Shown: positions 10,598 to 21,658, counted from the stretch's first letter. The stretch is DNA of 64,000 nucleotides from Blasia pusilla (GCA_050084515.1 CM114272.1:32426001-32490000), one strand, 5' to 3'. Notes: generated by a model from the sequence alone, not told the origin. Made by a program: numbers and translations.

Positions 10598-11060
10598 CTG
10601 TAAAGAAGCAGGTTGGAAAAAATGTCAGGAATAAGAAAGAGCTAATTTCAGTATGCAACAATAAGAAAGGTATACTATCAGAATGGTGACATAATGTGCA
10701 ACTCGTTCCCAAAGAACTTCGCTTAACCCCAGAGAACTTAGTTATAGTCCTAACATTGGAGCAACTTGTCGGAGTCCGACGGGTTGTTTTACGTGTTAGT
10801 GATTTTTTTTCCATGAGCAACCCGTCGCATTCAAACGGGTTGCATCATTCCAGAAACACAAGGAAAAGCATAAGCACTTGCAACCCATCGGGTTCTGACG
10901 GATTGCATTCACCCAATGGAGACTTGCGGTAAATTTGCAACCCATCGCTTTCAGACGGATTGCACCACCAAAGTCTCCAGCTTAGACAATCCGACGGGTT
11001 GCATGTAGAGATGCAACCCGTCAGAGCAAGACAATTTGGATATGGATTTAGAGCCCTTAC
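10598..11060 (-). other. intron of the methyltransferase gene, filled with palindromes
   Basis: The donor GTAAGG at 11,060 and the acceptor TTTACAG ending at 10,598 are both phase 0 and join the motif IV exon to the motif I exon. Palindromes lie at about 10,761, 10,817, 10,879 and 10,937, and a back-to-back pair of half sites lies at 10,987-11,024. Confidence 0.75.
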
Positions 11061-13062
11061 CCGGATTTGACTTGTCGCGGATCGGAGTGGGTACTTGTTC
11101 TTGATGACCCACGATTGCGCCGTCCTCCACTTCAGCGACCTCTTGACGCACTGCAGGTTGAAGAGCTTGTCCTCGCACCATCCAGTCAAAACCAAGAAAA
11201 AACCCCTATCACTGAGATAAGCATCTGCAAAGGAAAATAGGACCGCGATCTGGTCATAAGAAAGAGGGACATACCAGTCTGGGACACCGTCGGACGGATT
11301 CTCGTCCCACAAGCGCAACCCCGAGGGCAAATCAGCGACGAGGAGATCCACCGCCACCCCCTCAACCTCCCCATGGACCGTCTAGGGAGCGTGCCCATTT
11401 CATTGAAGCTTCCGTCCCAGCGTTGTCAATTTTTTGATGGCGGGTATCGACGCTTAGGAATTGAAACTTTTCAGCTCATCCAGAAGATTCGTGCAATGAA
11501 TGATGATGCTTGTCGGGGTGGTTTTCCAAGGATGATGGAGTGTATTCCACATCCTGGTCTGCTCCCTGGGACAAACCTAGCACCTCTCGCTTCCGCTTCT
11601 CTCGAGTCTGCGGTCGGCTTGTTGGGGTCTCTGTTACCTGAGACTCTGGTGGAGTTTTTTTTGCGGAGTTCTTGGCCTGACCCTCTCTCCCCACTCGCCG
11701 GGACAATTCCGCCTCTCGCCTTGAATTCTCAGCCTCTTTTTGGGAAGACTTGGCCTCGAAATTCTTTGATCCCCTTGCCTTGGCTTTGAGACCCGTTGTA
11801 GATTTATCCTTGGCGGTGACGACCTTGGACACCAACTCCGCTATCTCGAGGGCTTGCTCCTCCGCATCTCCTTTGAAAAAGTCTTCAGGCTGCACGAAAT
11901 TGGGGATGTCGTCCCTACCTACGGCCACTGCATCATAGAGCAGGCGTAGATTTTTCTTGGTTATGTCCTCAAGGTCGTTGAAGTCCAACCAGACCGAGCA
12001 ATTCTCCACCTCCCAGTCGAACATGCTTTGAGCCATCTCCATGTCGTACACGAAAAATGTCTCTCCATCAGGCGGAGAAGCCCATAATTTGCCGGCATTC
12101 TTACAATGGACGAGGTACCTTAATACCATGCATTGGGTAGCTCTTAGTCGAGATGCATCGACCGCCTGCTCCTGAAGATCTCACTTTTTCTTTGCGAAAT
12201 CCCTTTTCTTCACCTCTATTTATTCATCAAGGTTTGCCTGAGGGGGAATGTGATCCTTGAACATTGTCCTGAAGCCTGGGATTTTTATCGGCTTGTCCCG
12301 CATGTCATCCAGCCAAAGTTCAAAATCTTCAACACTCTCCAAGTTTGCTTCCTCCGGAACATGCTCTATTTTTTTCAGCTACGCTTGGAGACCCACAAGC
12401 ATGGACTTCCCGAGAAGCCGCAACGCATCCCATAATGACCATTCACGGAGCCAATGGGAGATCACTAGATCAGAGACACCCGGAGGATGGTGTGCCACCC
12501 TCTTTTGGGCCTCTGTGCCCTCGAGACTGATTTTCATCACTCGGATTCTCCTAAATTCCGAAATTCCAGACAAGGCAAATCGATGGACACGGTCGAGAGA
12601 CACTTTCTACCCAATCCGACCTTGCGGATCTTCATCCCTCTTCCGCTGGCGCTTGATTATCGCCTTCAGATCCTTGTAGAAATCGGGGCCAAGTTCTGGG
12701 TTGAGAATGGCAATGTAGCGCTGCATCTAGCTTGCAGTGTACTTCGTAGGAGCAGATACTGCAGCTTGGATGAACTTAGCACACTCAGACACAGACACTT
12801 TCTCCCTCCGCTCCAGCTCCAATGAAGCGCTCTTCTTGGCGGCCTGTATCTTCGACCAGCAAAGGATTGTCACGGCTGCATCTTGGGAAATAAATGTATT
12901 TTCCCAAGTCTTTTTATTTTATTTGAGCCCCCTTCGCCAGCATCTCATTTAAAGGGCGTCACCCAAGAACCCCTTGTACTCTGTTGGGTGCGTCGTTAGC
13001 ACTTTCTTCACCCGATCGCAATCCTGGATCTAGTGGTGGGTGACATTCCCCTCGGATACAAT

Positions 13063-13698
13063 CTTGCACATCCAAACTCAATATAAGAAATTTTGCAAGC
13101 TACATGGGTTCCTGCAACCCTTCGGACTTCGACAGGTCGTCACACCTCATGGTCGGAATGGTAGCTACAAGCTAAATTGTGCAACCCATCGAAGTACGAC
13201 GGATTGCATTCAGATTTGTGATTGCCTGGTTTCAACCCGTCGGACTCCGACGGGTTGTCAGATAATTTGTATTAAGAGAATGGTCTCCGTGAGAATATAT
13301 CAACCCGTCGGAGTCCGCCAGGTTGCACGATTTCAAGTTAAGCTGCAATTTGGCACCAAAAATCAAGCTCCCCTACTCCGATCACCTTCCCGTGCCGGCG
13401 AAAGCAACTCATCGGAGTCCCACGAGTTGCTTTCGGCCAAAAACATCCTAAAAATAGTGGCCAGTCAAGCAACTCGTCGGACTCCGACGAGTTGCTTTTG
13501 GCCAAAAACATCCTAAAAACAACGGCCAGTCAAGCAACTCGTCGGATCCTGACGAGTTGCTTTTGGCCAAAAACATCCAAAAAACAACAACCACTCAATC
13601 AACTCGTCGGACTTCGACGAGTTTTGTTACCACTAGTTAAACAACTCGTCGGAGTCCGACGGTTTGCAGCAATAAAAATTAAGGAAGAGGAAACTTAC
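13063..13698 (-). other. probable intron of the methyltransferase gene with nine palindromes
   Basis: The donor GTAAGTTT at 13,698 is strong and the acceptor TGCAAG is near 13,063. Palindromes lie at about 13,113, 13,179, 13,231, 13,300, 13,403, 13,469, 13,533, 13,599 and 13,641. The copies from 13,403 to 13,641 use the CAACTCGTCGG and CCGACGAGTTG arm variant, and three intervals of 64-66 bp make them a tandem array with GGCCAAAAACATCC spacers. Confidence 0.7.
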
Positions 13699-14924
13699 GT
13701 GTTCATGGCATGCATGGCCATCTCCACCGTCGCCATGTGATGAGGGTATGGATGTAGCACGACTGCCTTCATGCAAAAATGCGCCTCCAATGAGTTTTCG
13801 TGCTCCTCTACAAACTGGGTCCACGCCATGAACCTGTGGTCTCCATCCCAGATGAAGAAATACAAGTTCCGCATCCAGCTGAATTGTGTCCCCCCAATCG
13901 CCCTTCAGAATTCCTGATCTCTCATCCTCCAGAATGTGTCGAGCGCCTCCAAGTCCTCCTCAGTCACCAGCTCTTGGGTTACATATTCATCGCAAGGCTG
14001 AACATAGAACGGAGGGAAGCTGTCGACGTAGGATGTTGTCGATGTCGATTGTTTCAGCTTTGCAATATCCTCGTCAGACTGAATTTTGCGGACGTACTCC
14101 ATTGTCCGCAATCGGAAAAGTGGAATTCTCGGGGCGTTCTGGCCCTCCATCAGTGCCATCTGCTTTACCACTTGTCACAACGGGGACAAGGTCAATAAAC
14201 TACACTGAATTTCCAATGAGTTGCAATATGGGCCTTCACATAACTCAAAGAAAAAAGATCGTATCTTAGCCGCTCGAAGATTGGGTCGGTGTCTTGGCGC
14301 GCCAACTGCTCTACGATAGCAGCTGGCAAGTCCACTGGAAACTCGTCGATCCTATAGAGGTCGATTTCTTCCGCCGGGCTAAGAGACGAGGAAGACCGCT
14401 CTCCTGCTTCTTCGGAGATGTCCACCATCTCCACGCTGGCTGTCCTCATGACCTCATCGTCCGTCACTTGAACTTTGCCCATTTTCTCAGCCGATTTTAT
14501 ATTGATTGTGTCCGGGACTTCATCGGAGATATTTCCTGCATCTCAACACTTTCGGTTGGACGGACCGGGCTTTCTTCAATGGCAATCGCTTTTACCCTTC
14601 GAGCATTTGCCAATTTTGCTCTCCTCACCGAACGCGTCCAGATGCTTCTTTTCACGCTCCTCCTCGGCGATCCTTTTCTTCAAGGCCTGCGACGCCTCAA
14701 CCTCTTGCGTTCTGTTTTTCAATCGCCTCCTTAACACGTTGTGCAAGAAGCTCCTGCCTCTGCATCTCCGCTTCCCTTTCGCGCTCCTCGATCTCTTGCT
14801 GCCTTATCTCATTGGCCGAACGAGGCCCTGGAGATGGTGACGCAGGAGTCCTGGACTTGGGAGTGAAGCTCCCAACCTTACTTGCTTGAGTTTTTTTCCT
14901 CGTCATTGTTCCCGAAAATGCCAC

Positions 14925-16088
14925 CTCCTCGACAACGAAATTACTTTCTATGCACGATGAGTCGCCTCAATGAGTTTCCTCAATGAGTCACCTTGTTGAG
15001 TCGCTCGAATCGTCTCGTGATGAGTCACCGTGTAAAGCGCCCCTTGGTATCTGGTCCGCTGCTGCGCTGAAGAGCAATCGAGATCGCGAAACGAAAAACC
15101 TGAAATGAGCGAACCCAAGCCTATTTATAGTTTTTGAGCCGTTGGGCTGACTGTTGGGTTGCACTGTCATTTCGACGGCGACGTGTCGACCGTTATGTAG
15201 GTGTGGACGTGAAAACCACCAACCTGACGGTCTCCGACGGATTGGAGGCATCCGTCCTAGTCGAGCTATCCTGGCAACCCGTCGGAGTCTGACAGGTTGC
15301 GCGCCTCCGCCGTCTTGGGGGAAGAACACGAGGTACCCGCGCAACCCGTCGAAGGCTGACAGGTTGCACCCTTCCCTCATCTTGGGATAACAAGGCGGGG
15401 TACCTGCGCAACTCGTTGGAGGCCGACAGGTTGCACGCTTCCTTCATGTAAGCGTTACAAGGCGAGGCTCTTGCGCAACCCGTTGGAGGCCGACGGGTTG
15501 TATGCTTCCCTCATCTTGGGGTAATAGGTGAGGTACCTGGGCAACTTGTCGGTTACAGACAAGTTGCACCCTTTTCTATCCCTCAGGTAACAATGCGACA
15601 ATGGATAGTTCCGAGGCAACCTCTTGCAATCCGGCGGGTCACAAGGTCTACCCTGAGTTGGACAATCCCATAACAGTCCCCAACAATTAGTTACCTTAGC
15701 AAATGCAAGCGATGTCTCGTGTTTGATATAGCAAAATTTTCTCAAAAGACCATTGGTCGGCATGAAGGGGGTACCAACCCAACGGACTCCGACGGCTTCC
15801 AATTTGCATTGGGATACGGAAACAAAATACGGAACTGGATGCTTCGCAACCCACGTCTTTGATTCCCAAATTGTGCAACCCATCGGACTCCCACAGGTTG
15901 CAACAGAATTGAATCCATCATGTCAGACAATCTCATCTACCAAACTTCATCTTGTCAGTCAAATTCTGTGAGGAGAATCTGAGTCTCTATTCACTATAAA
16001 TTGAACATTCTCATTCTAATTCTCATTCCCATACCCATTCTTATCCTCATTCTTATTCTCTGTCTCCTCCTAGTAGAATCTTTTGGGA
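14925..16088. promoter_or_regulatory. divergent intergenic region with a palindrome array
   Basis: This segment separates the starts of the methyltransferase (-) and transposase (+) genes and should hold both promoters. Palindromes lie at about 15,219, 15,273, 15,341, 15,409, 15,475, 15,541, 15,613, 15,774 and 15,873. From 15,273 to 15,541 the spacing is 66-68 bp, with CTTCCCTCATCTTGGGG-like spacers. The copy at 15,541 has both arms altered in step (GCAACTTGTC with GACAAGTTGC). A regulatory role, such as binding of an element protein, is inference. Confidence 0.6.
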
Positions 16089-19000
16089 ATGGATAATTAT
16101 GTGAAGCTCACTTGTGGCAGTCATCTAGTGGCTTTTCCTCAATCAGAAATCGTTCGACCGCAAGCTCGTGAGTCTTTCATACCAGTGGATGAAAATTTTA
16201 CATAATAGGTGAGACAATCTAGCCAGTGATTGCAAACCGTAAAGTATGGAATCTCCTACCTCTAGCAAAAGATCAATACAGAGTTTACGGCTTGCCTCAG
16301 AATTCCTCTATTTCCCAAGTAGACGGTCGAGAATTTCTAAGTGCACCCAGCTCTACGTTTGCAACTCCTAGCTTAGTAGATCCGGCATCGACTCCAACTT
16401 CACACGTTCATTACAATGTTGTACTTCCTGAAGAAATTCCCGAAGTTGTCAACCTCAGTGGATTGGTCAGACATCAACCGGGCCCTCTATCCGCCTACTC
16501 GTTCCTCTTGCGGATATCAGGCAATAGTTTGCTATCGTCTCTGGCCTTGAAAATGTTCAAGCACATTCTTGTTGTCAAGCTGCCATCCACGTACGATGGT
16601 AACTGTATTTTTGAGTTGCCTCCACTTGCTGCTCCTACTCAAAATAAAGATGGAGTACGCTTGAAGGGTATGGGCAGAAAGTCTGATTGTCATCGATGGT
16701 GCAGGCTTCAACGGACCAGTGCTTCAATTCCAGATGGTCCTTGGATTGTCTCTCGCCGCCAATGCGTTGGAGCGTTGGAGCCTTGGAGTGTAGAAGTCCA
16801 GCATGCCCATATCTAGAGCGTAACGGGCGGGTCAATACGTCGCAATTCCCCCCCAAGAATGCAAAAACTCCATATGAGGTCGGTGCCACCATACTGCCGG
16901 CAGGCCATCGATATCCTCATTGTCAAGCATCCCCTTTCTACGTTGGAGCGTGTCTTGCATACATACTTTCCATTGTCCATGACTTGGGCTCCACGTCAGA
17001 GTACACAAGGATGGCAGTTCATGTTGGCTCCTACACTCATCCTGTGACCGATGCAATTCAGAGACACATCAAGGAGGATGTGGCGAAGAAAGTGGCCGAG
17101 GTCTTCAGAAACTCTCCGGGTTCAAAGCTCGGAGTGATTAAGCTAACAACAACATCACAAATTTGTGAACAATTGCTTGGAACCCCTGGACTGGGCGAGA
17201 TCACGGCTGCTGAGGAGAAACAACTCTGGGAAAATGTCGCATTTCTCGTTGATCATGAATGCTTCCGGAATTTGCTACGTCAAATACGGGTATTGGATGG
17301 AAAGACGGCCGAAATGGATGCCATTGCGAGAATCAAGGCCAACTCCAGATTTCCATTCATTCAGAGATGGCAGTTCATGGGCCAGGGAGGCGAAGGATCT
17401 AAGGCCTATGTCTTCAAAATGTCAACAACAGGTCCGTCGAGTGGCCTCGATCTTATAGATCGAATGAAGGAAGGGGAAGATCTTTACGGCAGCTGGGTAA
17501 GCTTTGATATTTGCTACAGAGTGTTGAACGGATGGTTGACAATGGGTGCTCACGTTTATGACCATGTGGAGAAGGGACTCAAAACTATATTTGTCTGTGA
17601 AGTAAAAGCAGAAGACGTTGGCAGTTTGAAGATGTGTTGGTTACTCTTATTGGAGGTGGTGAAAGAAAACAAAAGGCCACCTCTGGAAATTTATGGGTTC
17701 ATGGCGGACAATGCACAACCTGGGTGGATTGCTATCAGGGAAGTGTTTTGGGGTGGGGAGGTTCAACCGGAGAGAGAAAGGTCGGATGCTTTCCATTGGC
17801 AACAGTCTGTGACTCGCTATACCAAATCTTGCATCAAGGAGAATAAGAGGACGGAGCATGTCACTCTACTCCAACGCTGCAAGGACAGCAAAACCTTGAA
17901 ACAGGCCATGGAATGCCAAGAAGAAATTCATGGGTGGTGGAGGAAACATGCGATTGAGGGGAATTACAAAGAGTTGATGGACTGTACAAATGAGACAATG
18001 GGGAAACTTCATGCGGGAGGTGAGTTCAATAATTTGTCTAGCTGAAAATTGTTTGAAGAGTTGCAGCTAAAGGTGAGAAGTGTGGGCACTATAGGGATTT
18101 CAAACCAAAGAAACCAAGCAACTTTTCGGATGCGATAGGTTGCCTCCCTAAGTGTTCAACCCGTCGCTTACCGACGGGTTGCCTGAGTGTGCAACCAGTC
18201 GGAACCCGACGGGTTGCAAGTCGCACAGCCAAATTTACTTGCAACCCATCGGAATCAGACGGGTTGACGGGTTGCTTGAGAGTGCAACCAGTCGGAAACA
18301 GACGGGTTGCAAGTCGCATGGCCAAATTTACTTGCAACCCGTCGAAATCCAACGGGTTGCACTAGGTGGTTCCTGGGTGTTGCAACACGTCGGAAATCAA
18401 CGGGTTACAGAGTCATTCATGGGATGCCTCCGACTTGTAACCCGTTTGGTTTCAACAAGTACCTTTTTTCTTTGCTCATAGAGCTATTTTGGTTCCCTTC
18501 TCATAGTGCCGTTGTTGCAAGGATTGAACATTCATGAAAATGCCCTCTGTCCCAACACAAGTGGAGGAGAAAGTGTACATTCCTCGTGGAGGTCGTCACA
18601 AGCATGCCAAAGAATTTCACTTGTGGAGGCATGCCAACAAGACCAAGCAAGAGCAATGCTACACTCTACAGCATCCCATATCTTCCTCACAAAAGGCCTA
18701 ACAAAAGGAAGGGGGCCTTCGATCTACGAGCTCTATGTCAGGGCCGTTGTGAGATCGGGTGATGAGAAACTCTATGTGGAAGCCTTCAATCGGTGCATAG
18801 CAAGAACTCCCTTCGAGCAAGACGTACATATTGGTGGGGATATTCGTGGGCGCGTTTCAAGACGTCCCATACAGATGGTGGTAGAGCAGTCCGAGCGAGA
18901 CTCGTGGAGACCAAATAAGTAAGTATCTTGACTTTAGGCAGGTGAAGAGGCAACATCGAGGAACGAATCCGGTGATTAATTTGGATGAGGAAATTACGTC

Positions 19001-19933
19001 GCCTAGGTATTCGAGGAGCCCGGATTGCTCCCAAATCCGTGAATGTTTTATTTCAAAAGTCCTTCGTTGTTGGAAGTTCGCAACATCCGGTCGCTAGGGT
19101 GGTTCAACAATATGGGATTTTGGTCATGGAGGTGGATTGCAACCTGAAACAGTGGCATATATCTCGGAGCAACCCTGGACGTGGACCCACTTGCAGGGCA
19201 GGATCTGATTGCATTAGGAGAGCATAAGGCACTTTCCTAAATAAGAACTCTACAAGGACTGGACGACCACTGCTTGGGTTTTGGGGACTCAAAACCTTTG
19301 ATCATTTCACGAGGATCGAGATCAATTGAAGTACTTCTTCTGCCCAAATGAAACTTGCGCTTTCCGCAAGTCTTATACGGATTCCATTGGAGCTCCGAGG
19401 AATATCCCCACGATTTGGCCCATCGCCACAGGTACGAATTGCACTCAATATGAAGTGGACAATCTTACAAGTGCCGGTTTCAAACTAGTAGACGGAGGAA
19501 GTTCAAAGCATGTTTGCATTACAGAGACTTGCGCATTTTGTATTCAACCCAAGATTGACGTCAACATATACCGGAGAAGGTGGATGATCTCAATCCACTA
19601 TTTCTATTTGAGTTTAGAAATGGGGTGAAGAGAAACAGAATGTGTTAGCCAACGATGGAGAGAGTAAAGCGAATTGCATCAGATCGAGAGGCAAAAATGG
19701 AAATCATCGCCACAAAAGATGTCCACAGTGGCAATGTAATAGGAAGGATGTATTGGGTTAGGAACAAAATTTTAAATTCAAGTGTCATAGGGATGTATGT
19801 GGTGCACATCTATTGCTTTCCCACATGTTCATGTGATGACTTTGCCCTAAGAGAGACAAGTGGCAAAAGGTATTTCCCTTGTAATCACATGTACTATGTG
19901 TTGCTTGTAGTTTTAAGAGAGTCGGAGGTATGA
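16089..19933 (+). pseudogene. transposase with C-terminal SWIM zinc finger
   Basis: A possible start is ATG at 16,089, and the N-terminal part is broken by stops and frameshifts. The long exon to about 18,019 carries CPYLERNGR, RMAVHVGSYTHPV (17,010-17,050) and the core-like FMADNAQPGW (17,695-17,727) followed by RSDAFHWQQSVTRYTK. This D-to-H arrangement is like the catalytic region of MULE and related (KDZ/Zisupton-like) transposases. The exon ends at a GTGAGT donor at 18,020. Later exons include a Cys-rich segment (KYFFCPNETCAF, 19,330) and a SWIM finger: CSCDDF at 19,825 and PCNHMYYVLL at 19,876-19,905. The SWIM finger binds DNA and is typical of the C-terminus of such transposases. Exons between 18.5 and 19.3 kb are uncertain. 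The exact superfamily cannot be settled by eye. Confidence 0.7.
18020..18520 (+). other. intron of the transposase gene with eight palindromes
   Basis: The donor is GAG followed by GTGAGT at 18,020; the acceptor lies near 18,490-18,520 and is not certain. Palindromes begin at about 18,117, 18,157, 18,190, 18,239, 18,283, 18,333, 18,380 and 18,436. The block 18,190-18,282 is directly repeated at 18,283-18,375 (93-bp unit, shared spacer CAAGTCGCATGGCCAAATTT). Confidence 0.65.
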
Positions 19934-20175
19934 GTAGGAATCCACCAACCAATTCTGTCCCTCAAAGATGTGTGAAGTATTTTAAACAAACCACTTTGAG
20001 GATGCAAAATGAGGTTTTAGACTGTACTTTCATTCTTCCAGAACCTTCACTTTGAGCTTGAACTCTATTTTGCCTAGGGCAAATGATAGATTTTTTCCAG
20101 ACCTGGATGGAAAAAGTGATTGGTTCCACACTTATGATTCCACTGATTTTTCAGTTTTCTAAATTTTGTACAATT

Positions 20176-20204
20176 TGCAACTCGTCGGACTCAGAGGGGT
20201 TGCC
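20176..20204. repeat. last palindrome copy, right flank of the transposon
   Basis: The arms GCAACTCGTCGG and GAGGGGTTGC surround a short centre. It lies downstream of the SWIM exon, and the family ends here. Confidence 0.75.
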
Positions 20205-20280
20205 AAAATGTGGAAGAGGAAAAAAAACTCTGGGGATGCTTAAGAAATGAGCAGAAAAGTGCAAAAAAAATCACACAAAA

Positions 20281-20475
20281 AGTTTCCTCTCTTCAACCCA
20301 ACGGAAACTCTCTTCAAATCATAAGAAACTCTCTTCAAAAAAAAGTATCTCTTTCTGTTGAAGGTAGTTTCCTCTCTCCTCTCTCCTCTCTTCCTCTCTC
20401 CTCCTCCTTTCCTTTCTTCCTCTCTCCTCCCTCCTCTCTCCTCTCTTCCTCTCTTCCTCTCTTCCTCTCCTCTTA
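20281..20475 (+). repeat. pyrimidine-rich right end of the DNA transposon
   Basis: Three AACTCTCTTCAA-type repeats (20,285-20,345) lead into a CTCTCCTCTTCCTCTC run to 20,475. The run is the reverse complement of the purine repeat at 8,253. Integrase sequence of copy C starts right after it. Confidence 0.5.
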
Positions 20476-20479
20476 CCGC

Positions 20480-21455
20480 ACCTCATTGGGTTGGTAGTGT
20501 TGTGGGAGAGGTTGAGTGAGGAAGCGGCTTATGCATTTCTTGATAGAGTGCTTAGTTATTTTGGCGTACCAATAGAGGTGTTAACGGATCGTGGTATTGA
20601 GTTTAGGGGTGACTTTCAGGCCTTGTGTGATTAATAGGCGATGATATGTCATCGTGCAACCTCTCAAGATCATCCGGAGGCAAATGGTTTGGCAGAGATA
20701 GTTGTACATATGATGAAGAGAGAATTGCGCAAGTATGGAGTACAAAAAGGAAACTTAGTAGATTAGGACCTACAATTGCTGTGGTTTGAAATGGGTTACT
20801 GCTTCAATCGAAAGGCATCTTTGGCATCATTTTCATTGTATTTCTTCGTCCATGGGAGAGAGCCAAAGTAATCGTTAGTTATTCGACAAGATGTGATTGA
20901 GGTACTTAACCTCGACGATCCATACATATGGGTGCAAACGTGTTCTCAACAGGCTGAGCTCTTTCGAAAAGTCATGCCCATGGCATTTTAAAACCTAGCT
21001 CTCGCTCAACATCGCTCTAAGATACGCAACTACGCGTGGAGGAGGCTGTTGACTAGGGATTCGGAAATTCCATCCTGGAAATTCTATCTACCTATAGTAG
21101 ACAATGCCAACAATATTAGACGTAACAAAGGGACGCACTATTCTACAAGTGCGAGGGATTTTACCTCTGGAGTCCTTGTTTTAGAGGGTTGTCATAATAT
21201 CATTTAGAAAGATCATGTGCATAATTGTGTGCCATGTCATTCATGCATCTTTCGAACATAGATGGAAGTATTGATCCAAGCTTGGCAGTTGTTTATGAAG
21301 GCTTGAGATGCATGTTGTTTGGGACTATATAAGGAGTAGCCACGATGCTAGTCTATGATGGATGTCCTTGAGGATGGCATATGTCGTGTTTGACATCACT
21401 TGCCTCTTGACTTGGTTCCTCAGGGACATTGGCTTTGTCCCAGATGTACATAAGT
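20480..21455 (+). pseudogene. MTase-PHD gypsy family, copy C: integrase core, tail and PHD finger
   Basis: This fragment is homologous to copy A from the integrase core onward. It retains AYAFLDRVLSYFG, the second catalytic Asp (VLTDRGIEF) and the catalytic Glu region (DHPEANGLAE), which copy A has lost. The GPY/F-like module and the PHD region then follow in broken form (DACCLGLYK, then GHWLCPRC near 21,430-21,450). About eight stops and several frameshifts are present. Some stops fall where related integrases have Gln or Trp, which fits C-to-T decay on either strand. The left end is the border with the DNA transposon. Confidence 0.75.
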
Positions 21456-21658
21456 GTGATAAGTAGATTACAAGATTACTCTTGATGTTATTGATTGTAG
21501 GAATGTGACTAATGATGGTACGATATAGCATCTCTTGATCTTAGCACCAAAAAGGTGCATGGAAACTATAATTATTTTGTAGGCTCTACTTTGTTCTATA
21601 ATACTTGTAGTTGGTGGTTAGGTCCCTCTAACTTGTAGAATAGCCTATTTTGTTGCTT

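Larger units (their letters stand above)
10089..14924 (-). pseudogene. transposon-borne beta-class DNA amino-methyltransferase (N6A/N4C type)
   Basis: The gene reads from ATG at 14,924. The N-terminus is basic and then a charged coiled coil (EIEEREREAEMQRQELLAQR). A long central part without known motifs spans 14.5-11.4 kb. The catalytic part follows: DLLVADLPSG at about 11,345-11,320 matches motif IV (D-P-P-x, with Leu replacing the first Pro). The last exon holds SRPGDLVFDLVGLSGAS (10,340-10,390), the AdoMet-binding motif I. Motif IV before motif I is the permuted beta-class order of N6-adenine and N4-cytosine methyltransferases. The intron 11,060-10,598 (GTAAGG to CAG) joins two frames in phase; another likely runs 13,698-13,063 (GTAAGT donor), although the phase there does not fit cleanly. 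The exon 13,062-11,476 keeps one frame with about eight stops that could be decayed CAG, CAA and CGA codons. At least two frameshifts (near 11,490 and 10,440) are also present. The product ends with an acidic tail (ILEELSDDDE). Confidence 0.75.
8250..20480. mobile_element. large DNA transposon carrying an amino-methyltransferase and a SWIM transposase
   Basis: The unit is defined by three things. It has a divergent gene pair (methyltransferase on minus at 10,089-14,924, transposase on plus at 16,089-19,933). One palindrome family is spread from 8.77 to 20.20 kb and was not noticed elsewhere in the window. Purine-rich GGAAGAGA-type repeats at 8,253-8,302 reappear as the complementary pyrimidine run at 20,372-20,475, so the ends are inverted. 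On the right it abuts the middle of a gypsy integrase (copy C). No target-site duplication could be established and the left boundary is the weaker one. Both genes contain many stops, so this copy is dead. Confidence 0.6.

Noticed and set aside
13403-13668. CRISPR-like array (palindromic repeats with regular 64-66 bp spacing)
   Set aside because: The spacers are themselves near-identical repeats and not unique sequences, the setting is a plant nuclear transposon with introns, and no cas genes exist. It is a tandem duplication within the palindrome family.
11373-14889. Plus-strand open frames between 11.4 and 14.9 kb
   Set aside because: They are antisense to the methyltransferase gene, whose minus-strand frame has motifs and splice sites; the plus frames are Ser/Pro/Arg/Leu-rich shadows.
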